From the NCBI RefSeq assembly GCF_030848805.1, contig NW_027270264.1, positions 62,001-126,000 of the forward strand: 64,000 bases of DNA. The letters are read 5' to 3'. Position 1 is the first letter of the stretch, and each line of letters opens with the position of its first letter. Position numbers and translations under genes: made by a program. The notes under the pieces are model-generated. The model was not told the DNA's origin. It saw only the letters and a program-made list of their open reading frames with translations, and ran no database searches. The stretch is from Temnothorax longispinosus (taxonomy: Eukaryota; Arthropoda; Insecta; Hymenoptera; Formicidae). This document shows, in pieces, positions 54,300 to 64,000 of the stretch.

Positions 54300-55729
54300 C
54301 CTCGATCCGAGTCGAGGCGCCATCTCTAACCTTCCCCTCGGCCGAGCTACCGTCTGGGCGGAGGACGCGACAAATGTCACGTCACATAACTTATTTGTAG
54401 TTATGTCGTTGATTCACAGTTATTAGCGTAATGCTATTAGTTAACCGCCCTCATATTGTGATTATATGAGCTCTATAATTATTGCTCATGATCATGGACG
54501 TTCAATTGAGAAGAGCCCATGGCTTATTGTATGACATAAAAGGTCATATGTGGTAGGTCTTTTTGAGATGATATCTACAAACTGTTTCCCGTCCCTCTAA
54601 TACAACGCCAAGTGAAGACAAGTTTTATAATTATTGAGAGGACATTGAAAAGGACTGTCTACTTTGCATTATATAGGACTTATCTAGGCCTAGCTTTCGC
54701 ATATTCAATTCACAGTACAGAAATCTCACTGTGACCTCATGCACCATTTACAACGAGCTCTGTCATTGTTTACCTAATAAAAGTTCCCATCATCATAGAT
54801 TTTGAGTATTAGAACAATCCGAACCAACTCTGACACCACATGAAGAGAGAGATTCTTTATCAATATACGCAATGTCTATCAGATACGCTATCTGAGCTAA
54901 GTTTCAGTGTTAACAATTCGATTGTAGATAATAATACAGGTAAACATTATTTACGACAGGAGCGGAAGCTCCTTTCGATAATTTAGAGTATCTACACTTT
55001 TGATAGAATTTGTGACCTGATTTGTCATCTACACTGTAAATCTTGAGCTATGCAATGTGTAATACCGATACTAATGTCTTATTATAATTTTTCTATGTAT
55101 AAAATCGTGTATTGCAGAGTGTGATAAAGATACCGTTGTCTTCATAATAACGTACATCATATAAAGACTGAATATTTTAATTCGTAATAGAAAATAGATG
55201 ACAATGTCGAAAGCCGGTGCATTAATTATTGTATACATAAATTCACCCAGTCTAAATACTAATATGCAAATAAAATGGAAATATTTTTTCTTTTATTAAT
55301 AAATCGTAAATTATTAACATTCTTATTTTCTATCATTTCAGGTCAGGTTCTTTGAAACAAATAATAAATAAAACATTTTGCATTCACGCTGACTGCTATC
55401 TGTTTGGGGATCACAGTTTGTTTTCTAGTAGAAATCCAAGAGTGAAACCAAATATAATTATAGGTAATAAGCTGTGGGAAGGCTAAATTTTTAAGTTTAC
55501 GAACATAAACTACAAATCAGTTTTTATTATTTTTAAAAATGTATACTTATGCAAGAAAGATTGGTTCACGGAGCGATGCGAGGAACCAATAACCCGTATA
55601 ATACATACGTATATAATACATACTTTAGCAATAATAGACGTTGCATCATGACAATTACCGAATTACTATACATGCGGTTATATAATTTTTATCTATGCGA
55701 GACTTTTATCTACGCGTTACTTCACGTTT
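54300..55729. other. AT-rich DNA without recognised features
   Basis: No open frame with a domain, no termini and no RNA gene seen in 1.4 kb. Confidence 0.5.
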
Positions 55730-55733
55730 TTAA

Positions 55734-56259
55734 CCTTTTTCGGTCACACTTCCCGAGAATTCCGTACTGGTCACACTGGGTAAAATACATCCCCAGCGTG
55801 TTTGCACGTGTATAATAAATTGTAGGTGACCTTAAAAAAAAAAAAAATATCCTGTTGTAGTTTAAGTCGTCCTTAAAAAGACTGTATAGGTTTGATTTGT
55901 TGTATGTAAAAAAATTGTTGAAAAAAAAGTCGGAAAAGTGACTTTTCCTAATGTAACTTTTTTCAATTTTTAAGATATTTTAATTTTTCAAACGGTTTTT
56001 TTCATTCTCAGATGACGCACTTTTGATATTGCAGTTTATGCGGCCGTTCCAAAAAAGTAATTGATTTTGAGGTTATAAGGTGCGATTTTATGCGGAAAAA
56101 AATGCCGAAGAGAACTAACGGGCCGAAAAAAACCACCGAATCGATACTTGAAGGTCCCAACTAATGCCGGCACAAGGCCCATTTCCATTGGTTTACTGGG
56201 TCGTTTTTGAAGTCAAAACAAACGCTGGGGTGTATTTTACCCTGTGTGACCGAAAAGGG
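55734..56259. mobile_element. piggyBac-like nonautonomous element (526 bp)
   Basis: Ends CCTTTTTCGGTCACAC and GTGTGACCGAAAAGGG are inverted repeats with one mismatch. Subterminal GGGTAAAATACATCCCCAGC and GCTGGGGTGTATTTTACCC also pair. TTAA flanks both ends (55,730-55,733; 56,260-56,263). An open frame at 55,549-55,815 runs into the element and is not treated as a gene. Confidence 0.8.
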
Positions 56260-56653
56260 TTAAAGTTTTTTTCTTTAATCTTTATCGTGTTTCATAAAGC
56301 ATGAATAAAATATAAGTAAGCATTTAGATTCTATTGCCTTATGATTGGAACAAACGGACAAAGCGGACACGTATGATTAGTTACAATCTGGCCCGAGAAA
56401 ATATATATTCTTTCGATATACCTTCTGCTTTCGGGTGCTATGTGTTTTCTAAGAATAAAGATATATTATTAAATGTTTGCCAAATGAGAATAATATATAT
56501 AGCCTATGTAAAGTCCTCGCATGTTACGAGTATTATCGTCTTTTAAAGATATATATGCGTCAAACTACTATCAACACTTGTTCCACTTCGTTGGAAAGCC
56601 ATAGTAAAATGTTCAACTCTTATTTTGTTTGTTGCATCTAGACGGTCGCAATC

Positions 56654-57575
56654 ATGTCAAAGCAAGCTACAAAGGCGAAAAATACTCCAAAAAAGTATGT
56701 TCTCGTTGAATTCAGAACTAGAGTCGAACTTGTGTCGAGCACATGGCTTACGGCAAAAGATAAGTGTTGGTGTCCTCGACATACGAAGGATTTACAGCAA
56801 TTGTGTGACGATACAGTGAAAAATCATGTTAAACCAACAGAAAAATGGAAAACGTTTAAAATCCTGCGCACATTCGGAACGTATGGTAAGAATCACTACT
56901 AATGCCAATTTTCTGCAAGATAATGTATATGTCAAATGTATTAAAAAGATAATCATGAACACAACTTTAAAAAATGTTTATTAACCCGCAATCCCGTAGA
57001 ACATTAACGACAATAAACCACTAGTCTCACCTGAAACAAACTGTGTAACCAAATATTATTTAATTGTTTAATATACTGACTGCGCTATTGCGTTTACAGA
57101 AGGTATAACAGCGATTCGGACACGCTATAAAGTCAGCTTTATTTTTAACATCCCTATAAAGTTTTACGCATTGATGGCAATGAAGAATGATTTATACTAG
57201 AATGATTTGTAAACAAAACACTTTTTTAATAAGATTTTTTATCAACTCACTGTTTCGGCTTTTGATAGGATTTATAGGATTGTTTAAAAAGTACAGCCTT
57301 TTATTTAATCAACAAGGAAATTACTTTTTAAATAATATTCTATAAAAAGTTTAAACGCTATAATGTAACGCTATAATAATTGTAGACGATTTTGAAGTGG
57401 CCCAGCGAAAACGACAGAGATCCTTGAAGTTTCTAATTTAGACACCGAATCGGAGGTAAATTAATCTAAAAATTGCAATCCACGTGCAAGCAATTCATCG
57501 AGTGATAGTGATAATCATAATCAGGACTCCAGCAGTGATAAGTCGTCGGATGAATCTACTGGTAATATGAGTCAT
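56654..57575 (+). pseudogene. DUF4806-like gene, two exons, broken
   Basis: Exon 1 (56,654-56,886) encodes MSKQATKAKNTPKKYVLVEF, VELVSSTWLTAKDKCWCP and WKTFKILRTFGTY, then a GTAAGA donor. Exon 2 after TTGTAG (about 57,385) joins in phase to give GTYDDFEVAQRKRQRS. This is the N-terminal pattern I associate with DUF4806-type proteins, a large ant and bee family often linked to mobile elements. A one-base loss after QRSL and a TAA near 57,460 break it. An acidic serine-rich stretch (SNSSSDSDNHNQDSSSDKSS) follows before a MITE. Confidence 0.5.
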
Positions 57576-57623
57576 AATAATAAATGCACAATCTCCCATT
57601 TTACATTATGAGACATTGGCTAC

Positions 57624-57785
57624 GTTTACACCCTGAATTTAGGCCGCGGCCTATACCTCAAATTCGACTTAAATTATTTAGGCCGCCTGCTGTAAACATT
57701 TGATAGGCGACCGAAACTAGCTTTAGGTCAGAATTTAGGTTGAATTTGAGGTATAGGCCGCGGCCTAAATGTCCCGGTGTATCCG
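57624..57785. mobile_element. Inverted-repeat element (about 160 bp)
   Basis: Arms TTTAGGCCGCGGCCTATACC and GGTATAGGCCGCGGCCTAAA extend to CTCAAATTC/GAATTTGAG and to imperfect outer TACACC/GGTGTA. Each arm is itself palindromic at GGCCGCGGCC. It lies at the end of the broken DUF4806-like gene. Confidence 0.75.
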
Positions 57786-57892
57786 TGCCCATTATAATTG
57801 ATCATCGTTACGTTGCTCTGGTAACAGAGACAGAAAATCCATCTATATGTGACAGTGCTGTACACATAGTTTGTACTTCACATGGTGAAGTA

Positions 57893-58182
57893 TGTTGCGC
57901 TCGCCGAGTCCGCGTTCGCGCGTCTCACCGCTCGCACTCTCACTCACTCGCGCAACCGGCACTCGCGGTCAATGAGACGACACAATGTAAGAAATGGAAA
58001 GACTCGTTTATTAGAGCAAACGGATTAAAACACAGAATCGAGCTGTCACGTCCGCTCGGAGACGGAGGCTCAGAACAAACACACAACAAATCGTGGTAAA
58101 TCGATAAATCCATAACAGCTGGTCGTCAGGGACGATCTTCGACTTTTGCTCGTGCAACAGGTGTCTCAGCGCGGACGCAACA
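57893..58182 (-). repeat. LTR of a minus-strand LTR retrotransposon (290 bp) with polypurine tract
   Basis: Borders TGTTGCG ... CGCAACA. On the minus strand it is preceded by AAAGAAGGGGGGCAG (58,183-58,197), a clear polypurine tract, so this is the 3' LTR of an element whose body lay to the right. Only about 350 bp of internal DNA follows; the rest is lost. Confidence 0.7.
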
Positions 58183-58257
58183 CTGCCCCCCTTCTTTAAG
58201 ATTGTCGTCCCGACAATCCTGGAGGGCAGTTTTCAGGAGACACGGCTCTTCTTCGGC

Positions 58258-58440
58258 GCAGACTCCAGGGCATCAAGTCGGCTTCCTGCCCTACCCCGAG
58301 CTGCTGCTACGGGTTACCGGGCGCCGATCCTTTTCCAGCCCAATCCGCCCGAAGTTCCGGACTCGCATCTTCTTTGCAGACTCCAGGGCACCAGGTCGAC
58401 TTCCTGCCCTTCTCGAGCTGCTGCTACGTACTACAAAAGC
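58258..58440 (+). repeat. 118-bp direct duplication in the LTR element's internal region
   Basis: GCAGACTCCAGGGCA at 58,258 recurs at 58,376, followed in both by GTCG-CTTCCTGCCCT and GAGCTGCTGCTACG. Confidence 0.8.
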
Positions 58441-58556
58441 CGCAAGGGCACGCAGGGGAATCGCATAACTCGAATTTAAACTTAGTAACATTAGAAAAAG
58501 CATATCCGACAATAATTCGGAAAATAATACCTAGCCAACGTCTATCGATATTAAAT

Positions 58557-60200
58557 TTATTTAAGTAAAAATATCAATTCCTGTCTTATAAAATTCTCCA
58601 TATAAAAGTTACCCGAATCGATATTGATTCTCTCCAAAAACTCCACGTCAATCGTTTTATAAGCATCCAACATTGCAGCAGAGACATCTCTATGAGATAT
58701 TTTATTCATTAGAGGGTCCCCAATAATAGAGGCGGTCTTAGCCGCGGCATCTGCTTTTTCATTTCCGTATATACCGATGTGGGCAAGGCACGCAGGGGAA
58801 TCGCATAACCTGAATTTAAACTTAGTGTTGGGGATTCCCCCAATTAGTATGTAAAAATATATGTACTGCGATATACGTTTCGTTTGCTTCTCACGCACAT
58901 GCTCGATAAGTTCGGAACCGCCGGAAGAAGCCGATCCGCGCCGAAGGCGAGCGCGCGTCAGCATCCCCACGCGGCTCGCCCGACCGCCGGCCTCCCTTCC
59001 AACGAACCCGCCGCGTCGGGTATTTAAGTCGGCGCTCCGACAGGAGCCGGCACTTCGTCTTAGCTCCGGCTCTCTGCTGCCTTCGACGAAGCCTACCCTA
59101 TCCAATTTCCTAGGGCGACACACCAAACGAGGTCCGGTGCTCCGAGTCTCGACTGAGTGCTCTCAGGTGTCCCCGAACTCCAGCCTACCCAACCGACGAT
59201 CACGATCCCGCGGGGTCGAGCCCACTCGGCCTCGTAGCGAGCCCTCTCGCTGTCGTGTTCCCGGTGCTTCGCTTCCTGCCGTATCTACCTACCGCGTCTC
59301 TGTAGGCATCGGACGTAAGACCGCGTTTCGCAGCTCCGTCACACCGCGACAATTGCATTCGCGATACCGTCTATCGTTTCTACCGCGTTTCTGTAAAGCC
59401 GCGTTTCGGTAGAATCGCTCTTTTGTAACACCGCGCTTCACACTACAAGTCGCAGCGCGCCGAGTGTAGTCGCACTAATTTATCTGTATACCTCGCGTTT
59501 CGTCAGTTTTGTTTTACTATATCGAATAAAGTTTATATGTATTATAAATCAATTGCTGTCGTTTGGGCCTTCCACTCAACTTCCTAACAAGCGATCGAGT
59601 CCGCGGTTAACTGAAACCCGGTCGTCTCATAGTTAAAGGGCTGAACGAAGCCATTCGTAATTATCTCGCGTTCTCGCGGAACGGATTCGGCGATTCGTTC
59701 GGCGCGTTTAGTGCGCGCCCGAACACTTAGTAACATTAGAAAAGCATATCCGACAATAATTCGGGAAATAATACCTAGTACCATGTAAATCTAATATGTT
59801 TATTGCTATCAAGAGCATGCTTTAGTTTATTTTTTAAATCGGCAATAACGGGGCAAAGTTTACATAAGTTAAAGGATTTTAGCATTACATAACGTCATAA
59901 GGACACTCAACGAGTCCGTACAAATATTATATAGTCCCACAAAAATTCCCATAATAGATCAATTGATTTAGAGATGGCGATGACCTCCGCCGAAAAGGAG
60001 CTAGTATAATGGTTCAATTTAAACATCCTGATAATGTCCTTTGAGGGGACAAAGATAGCGCAGCCCGCCGAAGTGTCATTCTTGGAGCCATCTGTGTAGA
60101 TATCAATCTCCGCAGGATACTCTCTATTAAAGAGATGAGATTAGTGAAGGCGGTATTGGAATTTCCATGCTCTCTAATCAGAGATCCAGTGTCAGTATCC
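58557..60200 (-). pseudogene. Non-LTR retrotransposon RNase H remnant (I/Jockey-like)
   Basis: On the minus strand near 60,115 it reads AEIDIYTDGSKNDTSAGCAI, the first RNase H motif, then SSFSAEVIAISKSIDLLW with the catalytic glutamate. After a solo LTR insertion it resumes as HIGIYGNEKADAAAKTAS (the DXH/D-type end motif) and a C-terminus ending FIRQELIFLLK (58,557). A segment of about 75 bp (CATATCCGACAATAATTCGG) is present both here (59,747) and at 58,500. Multiple stops and frame changes. Confidence 0.65.
58826..59725 (+). mobile_element. Solo LTR (900 bp) inserted in the RNase H remnant
   Basis: TGTTGGGGATTCC ... GCGCGCCCGAACA with TG/CA borders, flanked on both sides by CTTAG (58,821-58,825 and 59,726-59,730). 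AATAAA lies near 59,523. A frame at 58,861-59,412 has no known domain. The flanking halves rejoin the same retrotransposon frame, so this is a clean secondary insertion. Confidence 0.8.
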
Positions 60201-60486
60201 ACTAGAGGTAAAATTGGACAAATTTGAGAGGAGTAAGAGTATTGAGGATGTGTATACCAAATGTATATAAATAGCTCCTAAAAGGTTGGACTACCGGCCA
60301 TCTAGAAATCAAGAAAGGGATGGGCAGGCGGCTTCTAAGAAAAAAAGTCCCGGTTGGATGACGAACCGCTTCAGATTCCATAGGAAACTCCTCTTATTTC
60401 TCAGGAACGAAAACTTTCCTTTAACAAAAACAGTAACATAACACGCAGCAACATTGATAAAACAATTAAACTTCTATAGAAAATAA

Positions 60487-61149
60487 AATCTAATTTTTCT
60501 CATAATTGGGGCACTCAGAACGGTAATGTCCCGTCTCTCCGCAGGACCAACACTCCCCCCGATTGGTCCTGAAACCCCTTTGAAGCGCGCTGTTCTTTCC
60601 ACTCTTCTCCTCCTTCTCTTCTCCCACCTTCCCTTCTGTGTTTCGCGAAATGCGTCTTTCTTTTTTTTTTAAACCCCCAAAATTCTCCCCGTGAATGGCC
60701 TTAACAGCTTTCGCCCTTTTTACCGCAACTTGAAGGAAGTAACTCCTTCCAATTGTAAAGTTCTCTTTACAAAATCGTCCGAAAACGCCGAAATAATTGC
60801 GAACACGCAACTTTATCCCGGACCGCGTAAGGGCACTCGGGGTACGCTAGGCGGGCAAGTCTCTCTAGCTCAGAACCGAGTGACGAAAATCCTCCCCGAA
60901 TTATTGTTTACGATTTGAAAAAAACGAATAGTAATTCTGAGAGAGGTGCCCCTCCCCAAAGCGCAACTCCAGCTTCGATTTCAACTCCGCGTACTCCAAG
61001 CTCCCAATATTTTCGATCGAATCTAAAATCGAACGCGCCTTTCCTCTTAAGCTCAAGGCCAACGCGATAGTTCTCGACGCGTCACTCCACTGATTCGCAC
61101 GCGCGATAATCTCAAATTGAGAGAAAAACTCGCAGCGGAACCGACCCAT
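60487..61149 (-). pseudogene. LTR-retrotransposon gag fragment with zinc knuckle
   Basis: The first part (60,901-61,149) reads GRFRCEFFSQFEIIARANQW, LALSLRGKARSILDSI and LKSKLELRFGEGH, a Ty3/Gypsy-type capsid pattern. After a stop and frame change it continues to a lysine-rich spacer and CWSCGETGHYRSEC, a CCHC knuckle, and a stop at 60,490. The N-terminus is cut at about 61,150, where it meets the R1-clade element. Confidence 0.7.
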
Positions 61150-61169
61150 CGTATTCGTCGGGCTTAAGC

Positions 61170-63845
61170 TTATACCTCAGCTCCGTACGCGCGTCGTTTG
61201 CTCCCGGAGATGCGGTACGAATCGCCGGACACGCTCGCGCGCTGCTCGATCAGGCGCTGGACGCCCACGAGCTGCCTCAGGAGCGCCGGGTTCTCCGCTA
61301 CCCTCTCGGCACATATCGGCGCTCCGTACAGCAGTATCGAGTGAACCGTCATCGCATACAGACGACGCACGTGCCCGCCCGCCCCGCCCAAGTTGGGCAA
61401 CAGTCTGGCCAGGCTGTTCGCCACAGCCTTGGCCTTGGGGACCGTTCGGGCAACGTGCGTGTCCAAAACCGCCGGTGCCGCCCAGCTATACACCCAGGTT
61501 CTTGATGTCCTGGGTGATGGAAACGCAGACTCCCTCTATTGTGAGGCTGAGCCCGTCCGGCGGCGGCTCCCGCAGAGCCCGGCTCCGGCAGACACCATAT
61601 TGTATTCCCTGGCGGGCCGACCCGGCCTGCCCGTCAGGATCCTACGCGGCTTGCCAGGACCACGCCGCAGCTGGTTGTAGAACCATGCGGCTTGCGTCTT
61701 CTGCGGGGCCACCTTTAGGCCCAGCCCCTTGATCGCTCTTACCACCGTGGCTGCCGCCGCGTTGGCCAGTCTCTGTGCCACCTCCCACGTCCTCCCGCTG
61801 ACCCCCAGGTACACGTCATCCGCGTACCCGGTCAACCAACAGCCAGCGGGGAGAGGTACCCGGAGGACCAGGTCGTAGGCTATTATCCAGAGTAAAGGGC
61901 CCAAGACGGACCTCTGTGGTACTCCACAGCCCACGATCCTGGTCCTCAGGACCCCCCCCCTCCGTTCGTAACCATCAGGCCCCTGTCCCGGAAGTAATCG
62001 GCTATCACCAATACCATGTATGGCGGCATGCCGATTTCTAAAAGGGCCTCTCCTATCACCGGCCAGGGCAGGGAGTTAAATACGTTTTGGACATCGAAGC
62101 CGACGCCTAAAAACACCCCACCCTGGCTCGTGACCTCTCCCACGCGGGCCTAAATGCGCATGATCGCGTCGATGGTCGATCGGCCCGCGCGGAAACCAAA
62201 TTGGTCGTCGGAGAGGCCCCGACCCTCCCTCCAGGACAGGTGCTGGACGAGGCGCTCGGCGATGATCCGTTCAAAGATCTTACCGACCTCGTCCAGCAGG
62301 CAGATGGGACGGTACGCAGACGGGGAGTCCGCGGGTTTCCCTACCTTGGGAAGCAGCACGAGACTGGCCTGTTTCCACCTTTTGGGGAACCGGCCAGCCT
62401 TCAGGCACGCGGTGTAGATGCGTTGCAGCCTACCGGCCAGTCCCCCCGCGGCCAAGACCCAGGCCCTCCCGGGGATTCCGTCCGGGCCAGGCGCCTTGCG
62501 TTGTCTGACCCGTTTTATTGCTCGCTCCAACTCCTTCCCCGTGACCCCCAGTGCCTCGTCCCACTCAGGGACGGGGACCTCCGGGAAGAGGACGGCACCG
62601 CCGTCCCCCACCGGGAAGAGGGTATCCACAACTCTTCCCATAAACTGGGGGTCTAGGGTTTTCGTGAGCGGGAGCGTCCACGGTCTCAATCGGTCTAGCA
62701 TCAGCCTGTAGGAACGCCCCCACGGATTCTCATCCAGGGAGTGGAGGAGCTCTCCCCAGGAGCGCTCCTTGGCCGCTCTTATCGCACCGGAGAGCGCCTG
62801 GCGGGCAGCGCGCCAGGCCTCCCCGGTCCCCTCGCGCAGCGGCCCCCGCGACCCGCTTTGGCGCAGAGCCACTGACGCATTTTGTGGACGGACACTCGCC
62901 CTCAGTTCCGCGATGGCGTCCGTCCACCAATACATCGATCGCTTTGGGGAGAGCTTTCTGACGCGGGGCATCGCAACGTCGCAGGCTTGCGTCATAAGAT
63001 CCCGCAGCCGGTCTGCCCCGTCGTCGACATCGAAAGCCCCCCGGTCGTCCGCACCTTCATGCGGCTCCTCCTCGTCGTCCGTCCAAGTGAGCCCGATCAC
63101 CGCGGCTCGCAGGTAATCGGGACTCAGCTTCTTTAGGGCCCATCTCCGCTTGGACGCCTCTGTTTCTCGGCGTCGGGCCAGGACCTCCTGGCAGGCGGCG
63201 TCAACCACCATCTCAATGTGACGGTGGTCGGACAGGGTTTCTCTCCCTGTTGCCACCTTCCAGTGTCCGATCCTGCGTGCAGCGGGGGGACTCGCCCACG
63301 TCAAGTCCACTATGGACCTCCCCTGTCTGCACAGGAACGTGCTGGCCCGGCCCGTATTTATAAGGACCAGGCCCAGACCCGACGCCCACCCCCCCCCCAA
63401 GATGCAACCTCTTTGATCTGCGGCGGGGGATCCCTAAAGCGGACTCTTCGCATTAAAGTGCCCCGCCACGATTATTCCGCCGGGCGACGTGAGGAGATGT
63501 CCGCGCGCACACGCGTGCATATCGTGCAGCACTCCCTCGAACTCCGCCCGACTCCACCTCGGAGGGGCATAAACACTCACCACGGAGATGAGTTTCCAGC
63601 GGACGACCACGTATCCCATGCCCCTTTCGCTCATTGAGCAGGGGGAAGGAATGTAGTGTGTCTCTCCACATCACAGCGGCAGAGCCCGTGTCGTCCGCCG
63701 CCCAACACGGATGGCCGGGCGGGATGCGCCACGGCTCCGCCACCACTCCCAAACCACACCCGCGCTCTGCCATCGTCTGCAGGAAAAGGTCCTGGGCAGC
63801 GCGAGCGTGGTTGAGGTTTCGACTGTAAAGACGGAGGGGAGTCAT
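61170..63845 (-). pseudogene. R1-clade non-LTR retrotransposon ORF2, C-terminally truncated
   Basis: Starts near 63,845 with LYSRNLNHARAAQDLFLQTM, the usual R1-clade endonuclease opening, and GVVAEPWRIPPGHPCW. The endonuclease ends with RSIVDLTWASPPAARRIGHW and LSDHRHIEM. The linker and RT occupy 62,150-63,400 (RKAPGPDGIPGRAW, AYRPICLLDEVGKIFERII, FGFRAGRSTIDAIM). Motif A is GVGFDVQNVFNSLPW (61,946-62,143); motif B is GVPQRSVLGPLLW, with R in place of the usual G; motif C is GYADDVYLGV. The thumb (HSILLYGAPICAERV) ends at 61,170, where the gag fragment begins. Stops at 62,147 and 61,940. No TTAGG tract is visible at this copy. Confidence 0.8.
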
Positions 63846-64000
63846 CTACGGACCAAAATCAGTAAGGTCCTCCACCTCTACCTCCATATCTTTAGTCCCC
63901 TCCGTTGTTAGTGGAGGGACCGTCCTTAATTCTAGGTCAGTCGAGGGTTTGTCACCCTCGTCAAGGGGAGGGGCGGTCGACCAGCCCGTCGTGCCCTCTC
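63846..64000 (-). other. Upstream (ORF1/ORF2 boundary) region of the R1-clade element
   Basis: No open frame on the minus strand longer than about 30 codons before the ORF2 start. The element continues beyond the right edge. Confidence 0.4.

Overview
This is a eukaryotic, almost certainly insect, window made mostly of transposable elements and complex repeats. The evidence is several arthropod retrotransposon families, consensus GTAAGT...CAG splice sites, AATAAA signals and short tracts of TTAGG, the ancestral insect telomere repeat. A hymenopteran such as an ant is my guess from the element mix; no host gene proves it. I see no intact conserved host gene, tRNA, rRNA or CRISPR array.

Left third (1-28,380). 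A SART-like non-LTR retrotransposon (1-3,799) ends in poly-A directly against a GGTTAGG tract. It is followed by a head-to-tail array of six related units (A-F, 2.4-3.3 kb each, 3,812-21,110). Four of the five internal junctions (A/B, B/C, D/E, E/F) carry a 7- or 12-bp GGTTAGG tract; the C/D junction lost it. A second SART-like element (21,123-22,592) sits in the tract after unit F and again ends poly-A/GGTTAGG. Each unit has the same plan: a leader with a splice donor, a ladder of short exon-like blocks with consensus splice sites, an AATAAA-containing last block (B-F), a body with a perfect GTGGAAATTTCCAC palindrome (B-F), a minisatellite (99 bp in B-F, about 128 bp in A), and in A, C, D and E a minus-strand acidic-tailed ORF. 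A diverged seventh relative (unit G, about 26,154-28,380) lies beyond a C-rich repeat zone, an unrecognised two-part gene (23,604-25,329, minus) and a BEL integrase scrap.

Middle (28,380-48,612). AT-rich DNA holds three MITE-like elements and a 115-bp tandem repeat. Next comes a BEL/Pao LTR retrotransposon with 452/454-bp LTRs, a GGCAC target duplication and a tRNA-Tyr-type primer site. Its pol gene is split by about 9.4 kb holding two minus-strand non-LTR elements, one R1-like (APE endonuclease) and one R2-like (restriction-like endonuclease).

Right part (48,613-64,000). A decayed transposase gene is interrupted by a TA-flanked element with 24-bp inverted repeats. Then follow a GC-rich stretch with no recognised gene, a TTAA-flanked MITE, a broken two-exon DUF4806-like gene, an inverted-repeat element, an LTR with polypurine tract, a non-LTR RNase H remnant split by a 900-bp solo LTR, a gag fragment, and an R1-clade non-LTR element on the minus strand running off the right edge.

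The feature most likely to be undescribed is the A-G unit family. It combines telomere-repeat junctions, a spliced microexon ladder and an antisense small ORF, and SART-like elements use its junctions as landing sites. Statements about transcription or translation of these units are inference.
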